A stretch of DNA of 15,547 nucleotides from NIC37A-2 sp050289625 (GCA_050289625.1 JBNKGC010000142.1:1-15547), one strand, 5' to 3'; shown: positions 7,692 to 14,304, counted from the first letter of the stretch. Made by a program: numbers and translations. The notes: generated by a model not told the origin, from the letters alone.

Positions 7692-8684
7692 TCATCCCTT
7701 CGCGCTTTCCCTCAAACGTACCCCAAGCTGTCGCTCCCGTTCGACGAGCTCGCCGGGGAGGCGGCGGATGGGACTCGAAGCACCGCCTTCGCCGATGCAC
7801 AGCGTGACCCGATCCCAGCTCGACCAGCTCGCTCCAATGCGGGTGCCTGGCAAGCATGTGGACCAGTCTCCGAGACTGCGCGACACCGTTCCCAACTCGA
7901 TCCAGACGGGGGTCCATCGGGCCGCGCCGTCGAGTCCGGTTCCGAGCGATTCGATGCTGCAGGCCGAGCGGAGGTTGGTGGGCGGTGCGCTTTCCAGAAC
8001 CATCTTGCCGCCGTGCACGTGGACGGGAAGCGCGCCGGTCGATCCCGACGTCACGAGCAGCGCGCGGCCTCGATAGTGTTCGGGCTTTCGGGTGAGCAGT
8101 GAAGCCGGATCGAGGAGCCACCCTGAATCGGGCAACCACATGTCCCCGGGCCTGAGATCGTCGAGCTCGGCCGTTGGGCACGCGCTCACCGCGACCACGA
8201 TCGAAAAGCCCAGCGACAACTCCAGGAGCGGCGCGCGGACCGGCGAGGCGAGAGGTTCGGACCACACCGTGATCTGCAGTTCGCTTTCGTCTGTGCGGAG
8301 GGCGAAGCCCTCCCCGCGGAGGTGTGCGGCCGATGCGGGCGCGGCTCGTGAGGAGACGGCTCCCAGTCCGTCGCGTTCAGCAAGCTCTGCCAGGTGCCTG
8401 CCCAAGGCGCGGAGCACTTCCGTGCCCGCCATGCGGCGGAGCTCGCCCTCACGCGACCGGAGCAGGGGCGCGAGCAGGTGCGCCGCGAGGGCCTTTTCGA
8501 GCGCGAGTCCCACCAGCGCCCCAGTCACTTCCTCGAACCACAGCTGCACCGCGCCGTCGCTTCCCTGGCCTTCACGGCGGGCCGTGATTCGGCCGCCAGC
8601 GGCGCGTGCGACGAGCTCCGCCCAGCGCTCGGGGCGCGCGGCGCCGGTGGCTCGCTTGCTGGCTCCTGCGTCGTTGGTCGCCAT
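7692..8684 (-). CDS. Type III secretion cytoplasmic-ring protein SctQ-like (two SpoA-type domains)
   Basis: The 330-residue product resembles SctQ/YscQ/HrcQ, the cytoplasmic sorting-platform (C-ring) protein of type III secretion systems. The C-terminal part (about 258-326) has the SpoA pattern: PVWIELGTVSRSLGDW, a Pro-Gly turn, DRVTLCIG, then GELVERERQLGVRL, close to the GELV...LGVRI end of the family. An earlier segment at about 152-225 (LLELSLGFSIVVAV, then ELDDLRPGDMWLPDSG) looks like the first SpoA domain. No signal peptide is present, consistent with a cytoplasmic protein. Flagellar FliN is much shorter and FliM has a CheC-like domain not seen here. No other type III gene is in the window, so it is either the edge of a cluster that stops at this intergenic region or an isolated copy. 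AGGA lies upstream of the ATG. Confidence 0.65.
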   Translation of the reverse strand: MATNDAGASKRATGAARPERWAELVARAAGGRITARREGQGSDGAVQLWFEEVTGALVGLALEKALAAHLLAPLLRSREGELRRMAGTEVLRALGRHLAELAERDGLGAVSSRAAPASAAHLRGEGFALRTDESELQITVWSEPLASPVRAPLLELSLGFSIVVAVSACPTAELDDLRPGDMWLPDSGWLLDPASLLTRKPEHYRGRALLVTSGSTGALPVHVHGGKMVLESAPPTNLRSACSIESLGTGLDGAARWTPVWIELGTVSRSLGDWSTCLPGTRIGASWSSWDRVTLCIGEGGASSPIRRLPGELVERERQLGVRLRESAKG

Positions 8685-8731
8685 GGGCGGCGCATCCTAC
8701 AGCGGAAATCATTTGTGGTGATTGACCCGTC

Positions 8732-8744
8732 ACACGTCTCGTGT
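8732..8744. promoter_or_regulatory. Small inverted repeat upstream of the SctQ-like gene
   Basis: ACACG and CGTGT are perfect arms separated by TCT, about 50 bases upstream of the SctQ-like ATG. It could be an operator, but five-base arms are short enough to occur by chance. Confidence 0.25.
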
Positions 8745-8791
8745 CGTTCCCCATCCCGCTTTGGAGCACAGATGCCCACAAGGTGCGTAAA

Positions 8792-8858
8792 GGGACTCCG
8801 TTCGGTCCCGAAGGGGCCTCAAAGGCGACACAAACCTGTCTCAATTCGGGAAGTTGAG
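8792..8858. other. Two consecutive small hairpins
   Basis: GGGAC (8792-8796) pairs with GTCCC (8805-8809), plus one wobble pair. CTCAATTC (8840-8847) pairs with GAAGTTGAG (8850-8858) with one bulged G. Together with the large palindrome that follows directly they make an unusually structured block about 110-220 bases from the SctQ-like start. Neither has a T-run, so I do not call them terminators. Confidence 0.4.
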
Positions 8859-8864
8859 TGAGAG

Positions 8865-8905
8865 TTATCCACAGTCACTCCCCAATTTTGGGGATATCTG
8901 TGGAT
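8865..8905. repeat. Nested palindrome containing a perfect DnaA-box sequence
   Basis: The outer arms ATCCACAG (8867-8874) and CTGTGGAT (8898-8905) are exact inverse complements. The inner arms CCCCAA (8880-8885) and TTGGGG (8888-8893) are also exact. TTATCCACA (8865-8873) equals the consensus DnaA box TTATNCACA; the opposite arm read on the minus strand is CCATCCACA, 7 of 9. Possible roles are a DnaA-titration or DnaA-regulated site, an operator for a dimeric regulator, or a structured RNA element. No replication genes are nearby, so I do not call it an origin. Confidence 0.6.
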
Positions 8906-9102
8906 GGACGAGGCTCCTTTCCGTGACAATCCCTGCGGCGCCAACCTCCGCCGTGTCATGTCCCACAGCCCCGCGGACACAAAGCGGCGCCCTTCGTCGC
9001 CAGCCCTGGAGACCCGCCGTCACCCCAAACCGACCCGTCCAATAGAGCCGACTGGTGAGGGGAGTGAAGAAGCGCCGAGGAGCCGCGACCGGCCAGCTCA
9101 GA

Positions 9103-9213
9103 ACCAACCGAGGCAAGCGAGGCCCCAGGCCGAGGAGTGACGAGGCCGCCGCAGCACCGCCGGTGAGCGAGTCCCCTCGCGAGCCGCCGGAGCGCAGCGG
9201 GACCGTGGGGTGA
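9103..9213 (+). repeat. Dispersed GC-rich repeat, copy A
   Basis: It begins ACCGAGGCAAGCGAGGCC, continues through GGCCGAGGAGTGACGAGG and GCACCGCCGG, and ends with GAGCCGCCGGAGCGCAGCG followed by GTGGGGTGAG. The same blocks in the same order recur at 9241-9344 and at 15388-15547, all in the same orientation. It encodes nothing recognisable. The function is unknown; its presence at two loci 6 kb apart suggests a genome-wide intergenic family. Confidence 0.75.
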
Positions 9214-9240
9214 GCAACTGTCTCGACCTCGTGCGCAAGG

Positions 9241-9344
9241 AACACCCGAGGCAAGCGAGGCCGCGGGCCGAGGAGTGGCGAGGCGACGAGCACCGCCGCC
9301 GAGCGACTAGCGAGGCTCGGAGCGCAGGCGGGAGTTGGGGGTGA
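9241..9344 (+). repeat. Dispersed GC-rich repeat, copy B
   Basis: It shares CCGAGGCAAGCGAGGCCGC, GGCCGAGGAGTG, GCACCGCCG and a diverged GGAGCGCAG-CGGGA tail with copies A and D. It lies about 135 bases after copy A in the same orientation, so the two form a loose direct repeat. Confidence 0.7.
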
Positions 9345-9370
9345 GGAGCGGCGATCCACTCGCCGCGACG

Positions 9371-9393
9371 AGGGGGGCTGGGAAAGCCCCCCT
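9371..9393. other. Strong hairpin upstream of the MBL-fold gene
   Basis: AGGGGGGCT (9371-9379) and AGCCCCCCT (9385-9393) form a perfect 9-bp stem with a five-base loop. No T-run follows on either strand. It lies directly after repeat copy B and may be a factor-dependent transcription stop or leader structure. Confidence 0.5.
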
Positions 9394-9422
9394 GAAAACG
9401 TTGACAAGTCCTGCTGTCATGC

Positions 9423-9493
9423 CCCACGTTTGTGGGCTGGTATGAGCACAGCGGCGAAAGCTCCCGTTTTCCGTCTTCGTGTGGGTTCACACG
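9423..9493. promoter_or_regulatory. Two inverted repeats before the MBL-fold gene
   Basis: CCCAC-GTTT-GTGGG occupies 9423-9436 and CGTGTG-GGTT-CACACG occupies 9478-9493, the latter 39 bases before the ATG at 9533. Both have perfect arms and a four-base spacer. They could be operator sites; no -35/-10 pair is convincing between them. Confidence 0.35.
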
Positions 9494-9532
9494 GGTTTTC
9501 ACTTCACCAGGTGTGCCGATGAGGGTGCGCTG

Positions 9533-10360
9533 ATGGCGTTGGGACTCCGCTTCTGGGGTGTTCGTGGGAGCATCGCCTGCCCGTCGCCGAACCACGTTCG
9601 CTACGGGGGCAACACCAGCTGCATCGAAGTCCAGGCTGGCGACGAGCGCATCGTGCTCGACGCCGGAACCGGGGTGCGCGGTCTGGGGCACAGCTTTCTC
9701 ACCCAAGACCAGCGGAAGGCACGCATTCTCCTGACCCACTCGCACTGGGATCACATCAATGGGTTTCCCTTTTTCGCACCCGGCTTCGATCCGAAATTCG
9801 GATTTCGAATCATGGCGGGTCACCTGTCCGAAGGATCCATTCGCGACGTTCTTGCGGGCCAGATGATGCAACCGACTTTCCCGGTGCCCCTCGAGGCCAT
9901 GAAGGCCGATCTGCAGTTCGAAGACTTTCGCGCGGGGGACACGTTCGGGATCGAGGGGGGCGCGAAAGTGCGCACCGCCCCGCTGAATCACCCGAATGGG
10001 GCAACGGGCTACCGCATCGAACACGATGGTCGTGCGCTCTGCTACGTCACCGACACGGAGCACGTCCCCGGTAAGCCCGACCAGAGCGTGCTCGGGCTCA
10101 TCGAAGGTGCTGACCTCGTCATCTACGACGCCACGTACACGGACGACGAGTTCCAGAAAAAGATCGGTTGGGGGCATTCCACTTGGCAAGAAGCCGTGCG
10201 TCTGTGCCAGGTAGCGGGCGTTAAGCGCCTCGCGATCTTCCACCACGATCCCGATCACGAAGACGACGCGATGGACGACATCGCGCGGCAAGCGCGTGAG
10301 CTCTGGGAGGGTGCTTTCGTCGCGAAAGAGGGCATGGTCCTCGACTTTTCGAAGCTCTGA
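9533..10360 (+). CDS. MBL-fold metallo-hydrolase
   Basis: This 275-residue cytoplasmic protein belongs to the metallo-beta-lactamase-fold superfamily, dinuclear metal hydrolases. It has the metal-binding motif THSHWDH (His69, His71, Asp73, His74), further candidate ligands His153 (LNHPNG), Asp174 (VTDTEH) and His237/His238 (IFHHDPDH), and the N-terminal segment FWGVRGSI...YGGNTSC seen in one subgroup of bacterial members. The substrate cannot be told from sequence; phosphodiester or cyclic-nucleotide hydrolysis is a reasonable guess for this subgroup. The ATG at 9533 is preferred over the GTG at 9479 because GAGGG lies at a suitable distance and the homology begins at once. It appears monocistronic and converges on the GH5 gene, with hairpins between them. 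Confidence 0.88.
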   Translation: MALGLRFWGVRGSIACPSPNHVRYGGNTSCIEVQAGDERIVLDAGTGVRGLGHSFLTQDQRKARILLTHSHWDHINGFPFFAPGFDPKFGFRIMAGHLSEGSIRDVLAGQMMQPTFPVPLEAMKADLQFEDFRAGDTFGIEGGAKVRTAPLNHPNGATGYRIEHDGRALCYVTDTEHVPGKPDQSVLGLIEGADLVIYDATYTDDEFQKKIGWGHSTWQEAVRLCQVAGVKRLAIFHHDPDHEDDAMDDIARQARELWEGAFVAKEGMVLDFSKL

Positions 10361-10378
10361 GAGAGCGAAAATGAGACA

Positions 10379-10405
10379 GCCGCCGCTCGTGGTTCGAGCG
10401 GCGGC
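10379..10405. terminator. Hairpin between convergent genes (probable bidirectional terminator)
   Basis: GCCGCCGCTCG (10379-10389) and CGAGCGGCGGC (10395-10405) form a perfect 11-bp GC-rich stem with loop TGGTT, 18 bases after the MBL-gene stop. There is no T-run on the plus strand; on the minus strand a weak CTCATTTTC follows. Its stability and its place between converging genes support a termination role. Confidence 0.6.
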
Positions 10406-10423
10406 CCGCGTCATGCCTAGAGC

Positions 10424-10445
10424 GACAAACGGTTTACCGTTTGTC
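10424..10445. terminator. Second hairpin, overlapping the GH5 stop codon
   Basis: GACAAACGG (10424-10432), loop TTTA and CCGTTTGTC (10437-10445) form a perfect 9-bp stem. On the minus strand the stem begins inside the GH5 stop codon (TGA, 10446-10444). It may protect the mRNA 3' end or help terminate both converging transcripts. No long T-run follows. Confidence 0.5.
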
Positions 10446-11748
10446 AGGGATTCGACGCCGGCGCGGCAGCTCGGGGCACCATCGGCCTCGGAACCGGCTT
10501 TCTTTCGATCGGTTTGGCGGGTGGTTTGGCCGGCTTCCCCGGCGCGACGGCTTTCGCTTCTTTGCCCTTACGTTCGAGCATGACCTTGCGGAAGTGCTCG
10601 CCCGATTCGGTGGGCGTGAACGACCAGTCTGCGATGAGCTGGGGTGGCCAGTCCGGGTGGTAGCACCACGCGACCCAAGAGGCGCCTTTCTTCGCGAGGT
10701 AGTCGGTGATGAGAGGGCCGTAGGTGCCGTCGTCGATGACGGGAATGTGGGCGCCCTTGCCGCCTTCTTGCATGTAGCCAAGCTCGGTGGTGATCAGCGG
10801 ATACTTCTTGGCGACGTAGCCGAAGGTTTCGTCCCACTTCTTTTCGTAGGGGCGCTCTACCTTCATCGGGTAGGGGTGGGAGACGTAGGCGATGCCTTCG
10901 CGATCGACGGGATTCTTCGCAATCGGGCTCAGATCGAACGCCCAATCGAACCCCGCAACGAGAGGAATGACCTTCTTGTCGTGTGAGTAGATGATCGAAA
11001 TCATCTCCTCGTTCATCGTCTTCCATTCGTCCCACGAGATGGTGCCGAGGTTTCCGTTGTAGACGGTGGGCTCGTTGAAGAGCTCGTACATGGCAACCGT
11101 GGAGACGCCCTGGTAGCGGAACGAAATCGCGCGCCAGAACTCGTACGTTTCCTGCTTCGTGGTGACGTACATCGGGTGCTGGAAGAGCTCGGTCTTCAGG
11201 TTCCCGATCGAGTGCCAGTCGATGATCAGATAGAGGTTCTGCTGATTGGCCCAGAGCACTGCTTGATCGAGGAGCCGCAAGTAGGCTTCGCGCCCAGCGC
11301 CGCGCCATGCACCTGGATGCACTGGAACTCGCACCACGTTGGCCCCCCAGCTGGCGATCGCCTCGAAAACCTTGGGCGACCAGTGGCCTTCGCGGAGCAG
11401 CTTGTCGGGATCAGCGATGCTGACGCCTTGGAAGATCACCGTGTCACCGGCTTCGTTGACGAAACGGTTGCCCTGCACGCTGACGAAGGCGAGCTGGTTT
11501 GGAAGCTGGGTGCCGTCGAATTTCTCGGGATACGGCTGGTCCCACCACGACACGTTTCTGGCGACGGGGGGTTCGGTCGCGGGAGCGGCGGCGTCTGTAG
11601 CGGGTGGAGCAGTGGCCGCTTCGCGGGATGCCGGTGCCGAAACGGATTCGACGCCGGTGCCTTGCGGGGTTTGGGGTTGTGCTGGGCTTTGGCAGCCGAA
11701 GGCCCAAGCGGCGGCCGAGACAGTCAGTGCGATGCTTCGTTTCATCAT
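10444..11748 (-). CDS. Glycoside hydrolase family 5 protein (cellulase/endoglucanase-like), probable lipoprotein
   Basis: From the ATG at 11748 the product has 434 residues. A signal peptide ends in the lipobox-like AFGC (Cys19), then a Pro/Ala/Thr-rich linker runs to about residue 65. The GH5 (clan A, TIM-barrel) domain spans about 85-390: Arg140 in NVVRVPV, His179 in IDWHS, acid/base Glu226 in LFNEP, His291/Tyr293 in SHPYP, and nucleophile Glu322 in ITTELGY. The last 40 residues are a Lys/Pro/Ala-rich tail. It likely cuts beta-1,4-glucan or a related polysaccharide at the cell surface with retention of configuration; exact specificity cannot be read from sequence. GGAAAG lies before the start. 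The GH1 gene ends 43 bases upstream on the same strand, so the two are probably co-transcribed. The frame extends upstream into GH1 coding sequence, which is not part of this gene. Confidence 0.9.
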   Translation of the reverse strand: MMKRSIALTVSAAAWAFGCQSPAQPQTPQGTGVESVSAPASREAATAPPATDAAAPATEPPVARNVSWWDQPYPEKFDGTQLPNQLAFVSVQGNRFVNEAGDTVIFQGVSIADPDKLLREGHWSPKVFEAIASWGANVVRVPVHPGAWRGAGREAYLRLLDQAVLWANQQNLYLIIDWHSIGNLKTELFQHPMYVTTKQETYEFWRAISFRYQGVSTVAMYELFNEPTVYNGNLGTISWDEWKTMNEEMISIIYSHDKKVIPLVAGFDWAFDLSPIAKNPVDREGIAYVSHPYPMKVERPYEKKWDETFGYVAKKYPLITTELGYMQEGGKGAHIPVIDDGTYGPLITDYLAKKGASWVAWCYHPDWPPQLIADWSFTPTESGEHFRKVMLERKGKEAKAVAPGKPAKPPAKPIERKPVPRPMVPRAAAPASNP

Positions 11749-11791
11749 GCGTCTTTCCACCTCTCCAAAAGCGGATCCCACCCGAGCGAAG

Positions 11792-13162
11792 TCAGGCGTA
11801 GAGCGATGCTCCGTTCGTTTCGATGATTCGCGCATATTCGCGCGAGGAAGCTTTGGGGGTGCGCTTCGACGTTTCGAAGTCCACGTGAACGAGTCCGAAG
11901 CGCTCCCGATAGCCGTGGTTCCATTCGAGGTTGTCGAGCAGCGACCAGTGCAGGTAGCCCTGGATGGGTACACCGTCCTCGAGGGCACGACCGAGCTCGC
12001 GGAGATGCCTCCTCAAGAAATCGACGCGTCCCGCGTCGTCGACGGTGCCATCGAGAGCCACCCAGTCACGAGACGACATCCCGTTTTCGGTGATCATCAC
12101 CGGTAGGCCGTAGCGTTCGTGGGCGAAGCGCGGTCCCCAGTACAGGCCCTCCGGGGTGACGGGCCACTCGAACGAGGTGCGCGGAAAGCCCGGACCAAAG
12201 GGGATGACCTCTGGTCTGCCATCGGCGCCGCGGCGGACACGCGCGACGTCGTAGAGATTGCAGCCGAAGTAGTCGAGCGGCTGACGAATCAGATCCATGT
12301 CCGCTTGTGTGAAGACGGGGGCGTCCGCGCCGAGCCTGCGCAGGCCGTCCTCGGGATAGTGCCCGAGGTAAACCGGATCCATCCACCAGCTGGTGACGCG
12401 GAGGACGTTGCTCGTCATGGAGAACGTCCACTCGCGAGCCGCCTCGATGCTTTCGTCAGTGTCGTCAGCGGGGCTTGCGCCCACCAGCACGGGAGCCCAG
12501 GCGACGCGCGCTCCTGGCACCGTGGCGCGAAGCACCTGCACCGCGCGTCCGTGGGCGAGCAGGGTGTTGTGTCCTGCGCGCGTAACCTCGGAAAGCGGAA
12601 GCGTGAGCCCGGGCGCGTGGCGCCCGTCACGCAGGCCGCCCTCGATGTAGGCGTGGGGCTCGTTCAGAGTGAGCCAGTTCTTCACCCGATCACCGAGGCG
12701 TTCCGCCACGACTCGTGTGTACTCGGCGAACCAGTCCGGGCTTCGTGCGTCGAGCCAGCCACCGTGACGGAACAGCTCGAGGGGGTAGTCCCAATGGAAT
12801 AGCGTGACGTACGGCTCGATCTTGGCTTCGAGAAGTTGGTCGACCAGCCGATCGTAGAAGGTGAGCCCAGCCTCGTTCGCCCGACCCATGCCTGCCGGCA
12901 AGACGCGCGGCCAGCTGATGCTCAGGCGATACGCCCCGAGGCCCATCGCGCGCATGAGCGCGACGTCTTCGCCTGCGCGGTGATAGTGGTCGCAAGCGAT
13001 GTGACCGTCGTGCCCCTGCCAGATGGCACCCGGGCGCTCGCAGAACGCATCCCACACGCCGGGGCCTTTGCCGTCGACGTCGTGCGCGCCTTCAATCTGG
13101 TAAGAAGCGGCGGCAGCTCCCCACACGAAGCCGTCGGGGAACGGGGTGGTCGCGCGACTCAT
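11792..13162 (-). CDS. Glycoside hydrolase family 1 beta-glucosidase
   Basis: This 456-residue cytoplasmic enzyme (no signal peptide) is close to the usual GH1 length. It cleaves terminal beta-D-glucosyl or related residues with retention. Visible landmarks are the N-terminal FPDGFVWGAAAASYQIEGA, LFHWDYP (His123, Trp124), acid/base Glu168 in TLNEPHAY, Asn302 and Tyr304 in GCNLYD, nucleophile Glu359 in ITENG, and the C-terminal WSLLDNLEWNHGY with Glu413 and Trp414. All expected glycone-binding residues are present. I start it at the ATG at 13162; a GTG six codons earlier is in frame but also lacks a ribosome binding site. A strong hairpin abuts the ATG. It probably acts on oligosaccharides released by the adjoining GH5 enzyme. 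Confidence 0.95.
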   Translation of the reverse strand: MSRATTPFPDGFVWGAAAASYQIEGAHDVDGKGPGVWDAFCERPGAIWQGHDGHIACDHYHRAGEDVALMRAMGLGAYRLSISWPRVLPAGMGRANEAGLTFYDRLVDQLLEAKIEPYVTLFHWDYPLELFRHGGWLDARSPDWFAEYTRVVAERLGDRVKNWLTLNEPHAYIEGGLRDGRHAPGLTLPLSEVTRAGHNTLLAHGRAVQVLRATVPGARVAWAPVLVGASPADDTDESIEAAREWTFSMTSNVLRVTSWWMDPVYLGHYPEDGLRRLGADAPVFTQADMDLIRQPLDYFGCNLYDVARVRRGADGRPEVIPFGPGFPRTSFEWPVTPEGLYWGPRFAHERYGLPVMITENGMSSRDWVALDGTVDDAGRVDFLRRHLRELGRALEDGVPIQGYLHWSLLDNLEWNHGYRERFGLVHVDFETSKRTPKASSREYARIIETNGASLYA

Positions 13163-13440
13163 CGGGCGGCTGCTTATCACAGCAGGCCGCCCCCGGTCTT
13201 CTCAGCCTCGATGACTGGGTGGAAGCGAGCGCGAACACTTTCGGAACCACGAAAGGTGAAACCACATTCCCCCACCCTGGTGCTCCTGTGCCAGGGAGAC
13301 GAGTTTCGAATCGACGGGAAGGTCGGACCCAGCGGCCCCGTACCCCACCTGACCGGAGGTGCCCCTTGCCGCCAAGCCCAGTCCCCAGCGCATCTGCTTT
13401 TTTGCTCATCAAGAGAGAGCGTCGCGATAAGCTGACGCGC
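13163..13440. promoter_or_regulatory. Divergent promoter region of the GH1-GH5 operon
   Basis: Beyond the start-codon hairpin this region holds two inverted repeats that could be operators. CTTTCG-GAACCA-CGAAAG lies at 13238-13255, and CCCTGG with CCAGGG separated by ten bases lies at 13275-13296. No confident -35/-10 pair is visible. No regulator gene is in the window. Confidence 0.35.
13164..13192 (-). promoter_or_regulatory. Hairpin directly abutting the GH1 start codon
   Basis: GGGCGGC (13164-13170) pairs with GCCGCCC (13186-13192), and TGCT/AGCA extends the stem with a single bulged G around the loop TATCAC. On the mRNA the stem ends one base before the ATG, exactly where a ribosome binding site should be, and no purine-rich site is visible. 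This suggests translational control, or that the true start differs. Confidence 0.5.
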
Positions 13441-14058
13441 ATGAGGAGCAGGCGAACGAAGACACGGCTGGCCCTTTCGATGGCAGCCTTGGCCCTCGGT
13501 GTGGTGACTACGGCGGCCGCCGATGAGTCGCTGAGCGCACCGCGCGGGAATGCAGCTTCCGAGGCCGCGCCGCTCGCCAAAGGCAAGACTGCGCCGCGCA
13601 ATGTGAAGTACCGGGTCACTCCCGAGGGTCTCGTGATCGAGACCGATGGCGTCGTGCTGCGACCGAAGGCCGAGGCCGTCAAAATCAAAGGTGGTTGGGG
13701 GGTCGCGGTGACTCTCGAGGTGGAAGCTGAGGAGCGGCGCGTCCTGGTGAACCCAAAAAATGGTCCCATGGCCTTCGCCGGCTCGGTGAAAGGCAAAAAG
13801 GGCGAACCGAAGAAGTTCGGAGACGGGCGTGAGGGCAAGGACATGATCGTCCTCGACGCCGGCGAAAAAAAGACTTTCACCCGAACCTTTCCTTCGAAGG
13901 GGCAGGCCCCCATCTGGTGGGGGCAGACGCTCGAACTCGAGGTCGGCCTCTGGGGTCTCGGGGACGACAAGCATCATCGACCGCTCCGCAAGCTCTTCTC
14001 CTTGAAGATGGTTGCCGGGAACAAGGCGGTGCCAGTGATCTCACCGCCCAACCTGTGA
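13441..14058 (+). CDS. Secreted protein of unknown function
   Basis: This 205-residue protein has a Sec signal peptide (MRSRRTKTRLALSMAALALG, cleavage probably near TAAA-DES). The start at the ATG at 13441 puts the basic residues directly before the hydrophobic core; the frame is open upstream but that part has no protein-like character. The mature part is rich in Lys, Gly and Val and beta-strand-like (GGWGVAVTLEVEAEERRVLV, and WWGQTLELEVGLWGLGDD), suggesting a small beta-sandwich in the periplasm or outside. It has no cysteine and no transmembrane segment after the signal. I do not recognise the family. It is divergent from the GH1 gene, so the two might share regulation. Confidence 0.75.
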   Translation: MRSRRTKTRLALSMAALALGVVTTAAADESLSAPRGNAASEAAPLAKGKTAPRNVKYRVTPEGLVIETDGVVLRPKAEAVKIKGGWGVAVTLEVEAEERRVLVNPKNGPMAFAGSVKGKKGEPKKFGDGREGKDMIVLDAGEKKTFTRTFPSKGQAPIWWGQTLELEVGLWGLGDDKHHRPLRKLFSLKMVAGNKAVPVISPPNL

Positions 14059-14287
14059 ACCCACGAAGACCAGCGTTTTCCGGGGGTGCTTGGGGCCCCG
14101 ACTCGGCGAACACCTCCTCGCGACAGGCTCGACTTCGTGAGCGCGGTGACGCGCCCCGCGCACGACGTGTTGCTTTATTACGACGTCCGGGGAGCGGGCG
14201 TGCACGCGCTGTGGCAGAGTTGCGTCGAGGGCTGACAGAGATGTCACGACCGATTGGCGAACTGGCTCGCTGCGAAGCCTGAGGGCG

Positions 14288-14304
14288 CATCGACTCATTC
14301 GATG
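14288..14304. promoter_or_regulatory. Inverted repeat, candidate activator site
   Basis: CATCGA-CTCAT-TCGATG has perfect six-base arms. Its centre lies about 76 bases upstream of the start predicted from the sigma-54-type promoter, within the usual range for enhancer-binding activators. Confidence 0.4.

Larger units (their letters stand above)
8685..9532. other. 848-bp divergent intergenic region, rich in inverted repeats
   Basis: The region separates the minus-strand SctQ-like gene from the plus-strand MBL-fold gene. I see no convincing coding sequence in it. From left to right it holds a small palindrome (ACACG-TCT-CGTGT, 8732-8744), hairpins at 8792-8809 and 8840-8858, a 39-bp nested palindrome with a DnaA-box sequence (8865-8905), two dispersed repeat copies (9103-9213 and 9241-9344), a strong hairpin (9371-9393) and two small inverted repeats before the MBL gene. 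The stretch around 8840-8910 is clearly richer in A/T than its surroundings. Confidence 0.7.

Noticed and set aside
7459..8076. Plus-strand frame across the gap between the outer-membrane and SctQ-like genes
   Set aside because: It lies opposite two better supported genes and its translation (Arg/Ser/Pro-rich) shows no domain or signal.
8685..9000. Replication origin
   Set aside because: Only one perfect DnaA box and one partial inverted match are visible, there is no clear unwinding element, and no dnaA, dnaN, gyrB, rpmH or parAB gene is nearby.
9103..9344. CRISPR array
   Set aside because: Copies are few, long, imperfect and irregularly spaced, and no cas gene is present.
9103..9344. Insertion sequence or transposon remnant
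   Set aside because: No transposase fragment, terminal inverted repeats or target duplications could be seen around the repeats.
9401..9446. TTGACA at 9401-9406 as a sigma-70 -35 element
   Set aside because: No -10-like hexamer occurs 16-18 bases downstream; the only TAT-containing hexamer (TATGAG, 9441) is twice too far away.
13219..13440. N-terminal extension of the secreted protein starting at 13441
   Set aside because: The upstream in-frame part is Arg/Pro-rich and would bury the signal peptide; the ATG at 13441 directly gives a normal signal sequence.
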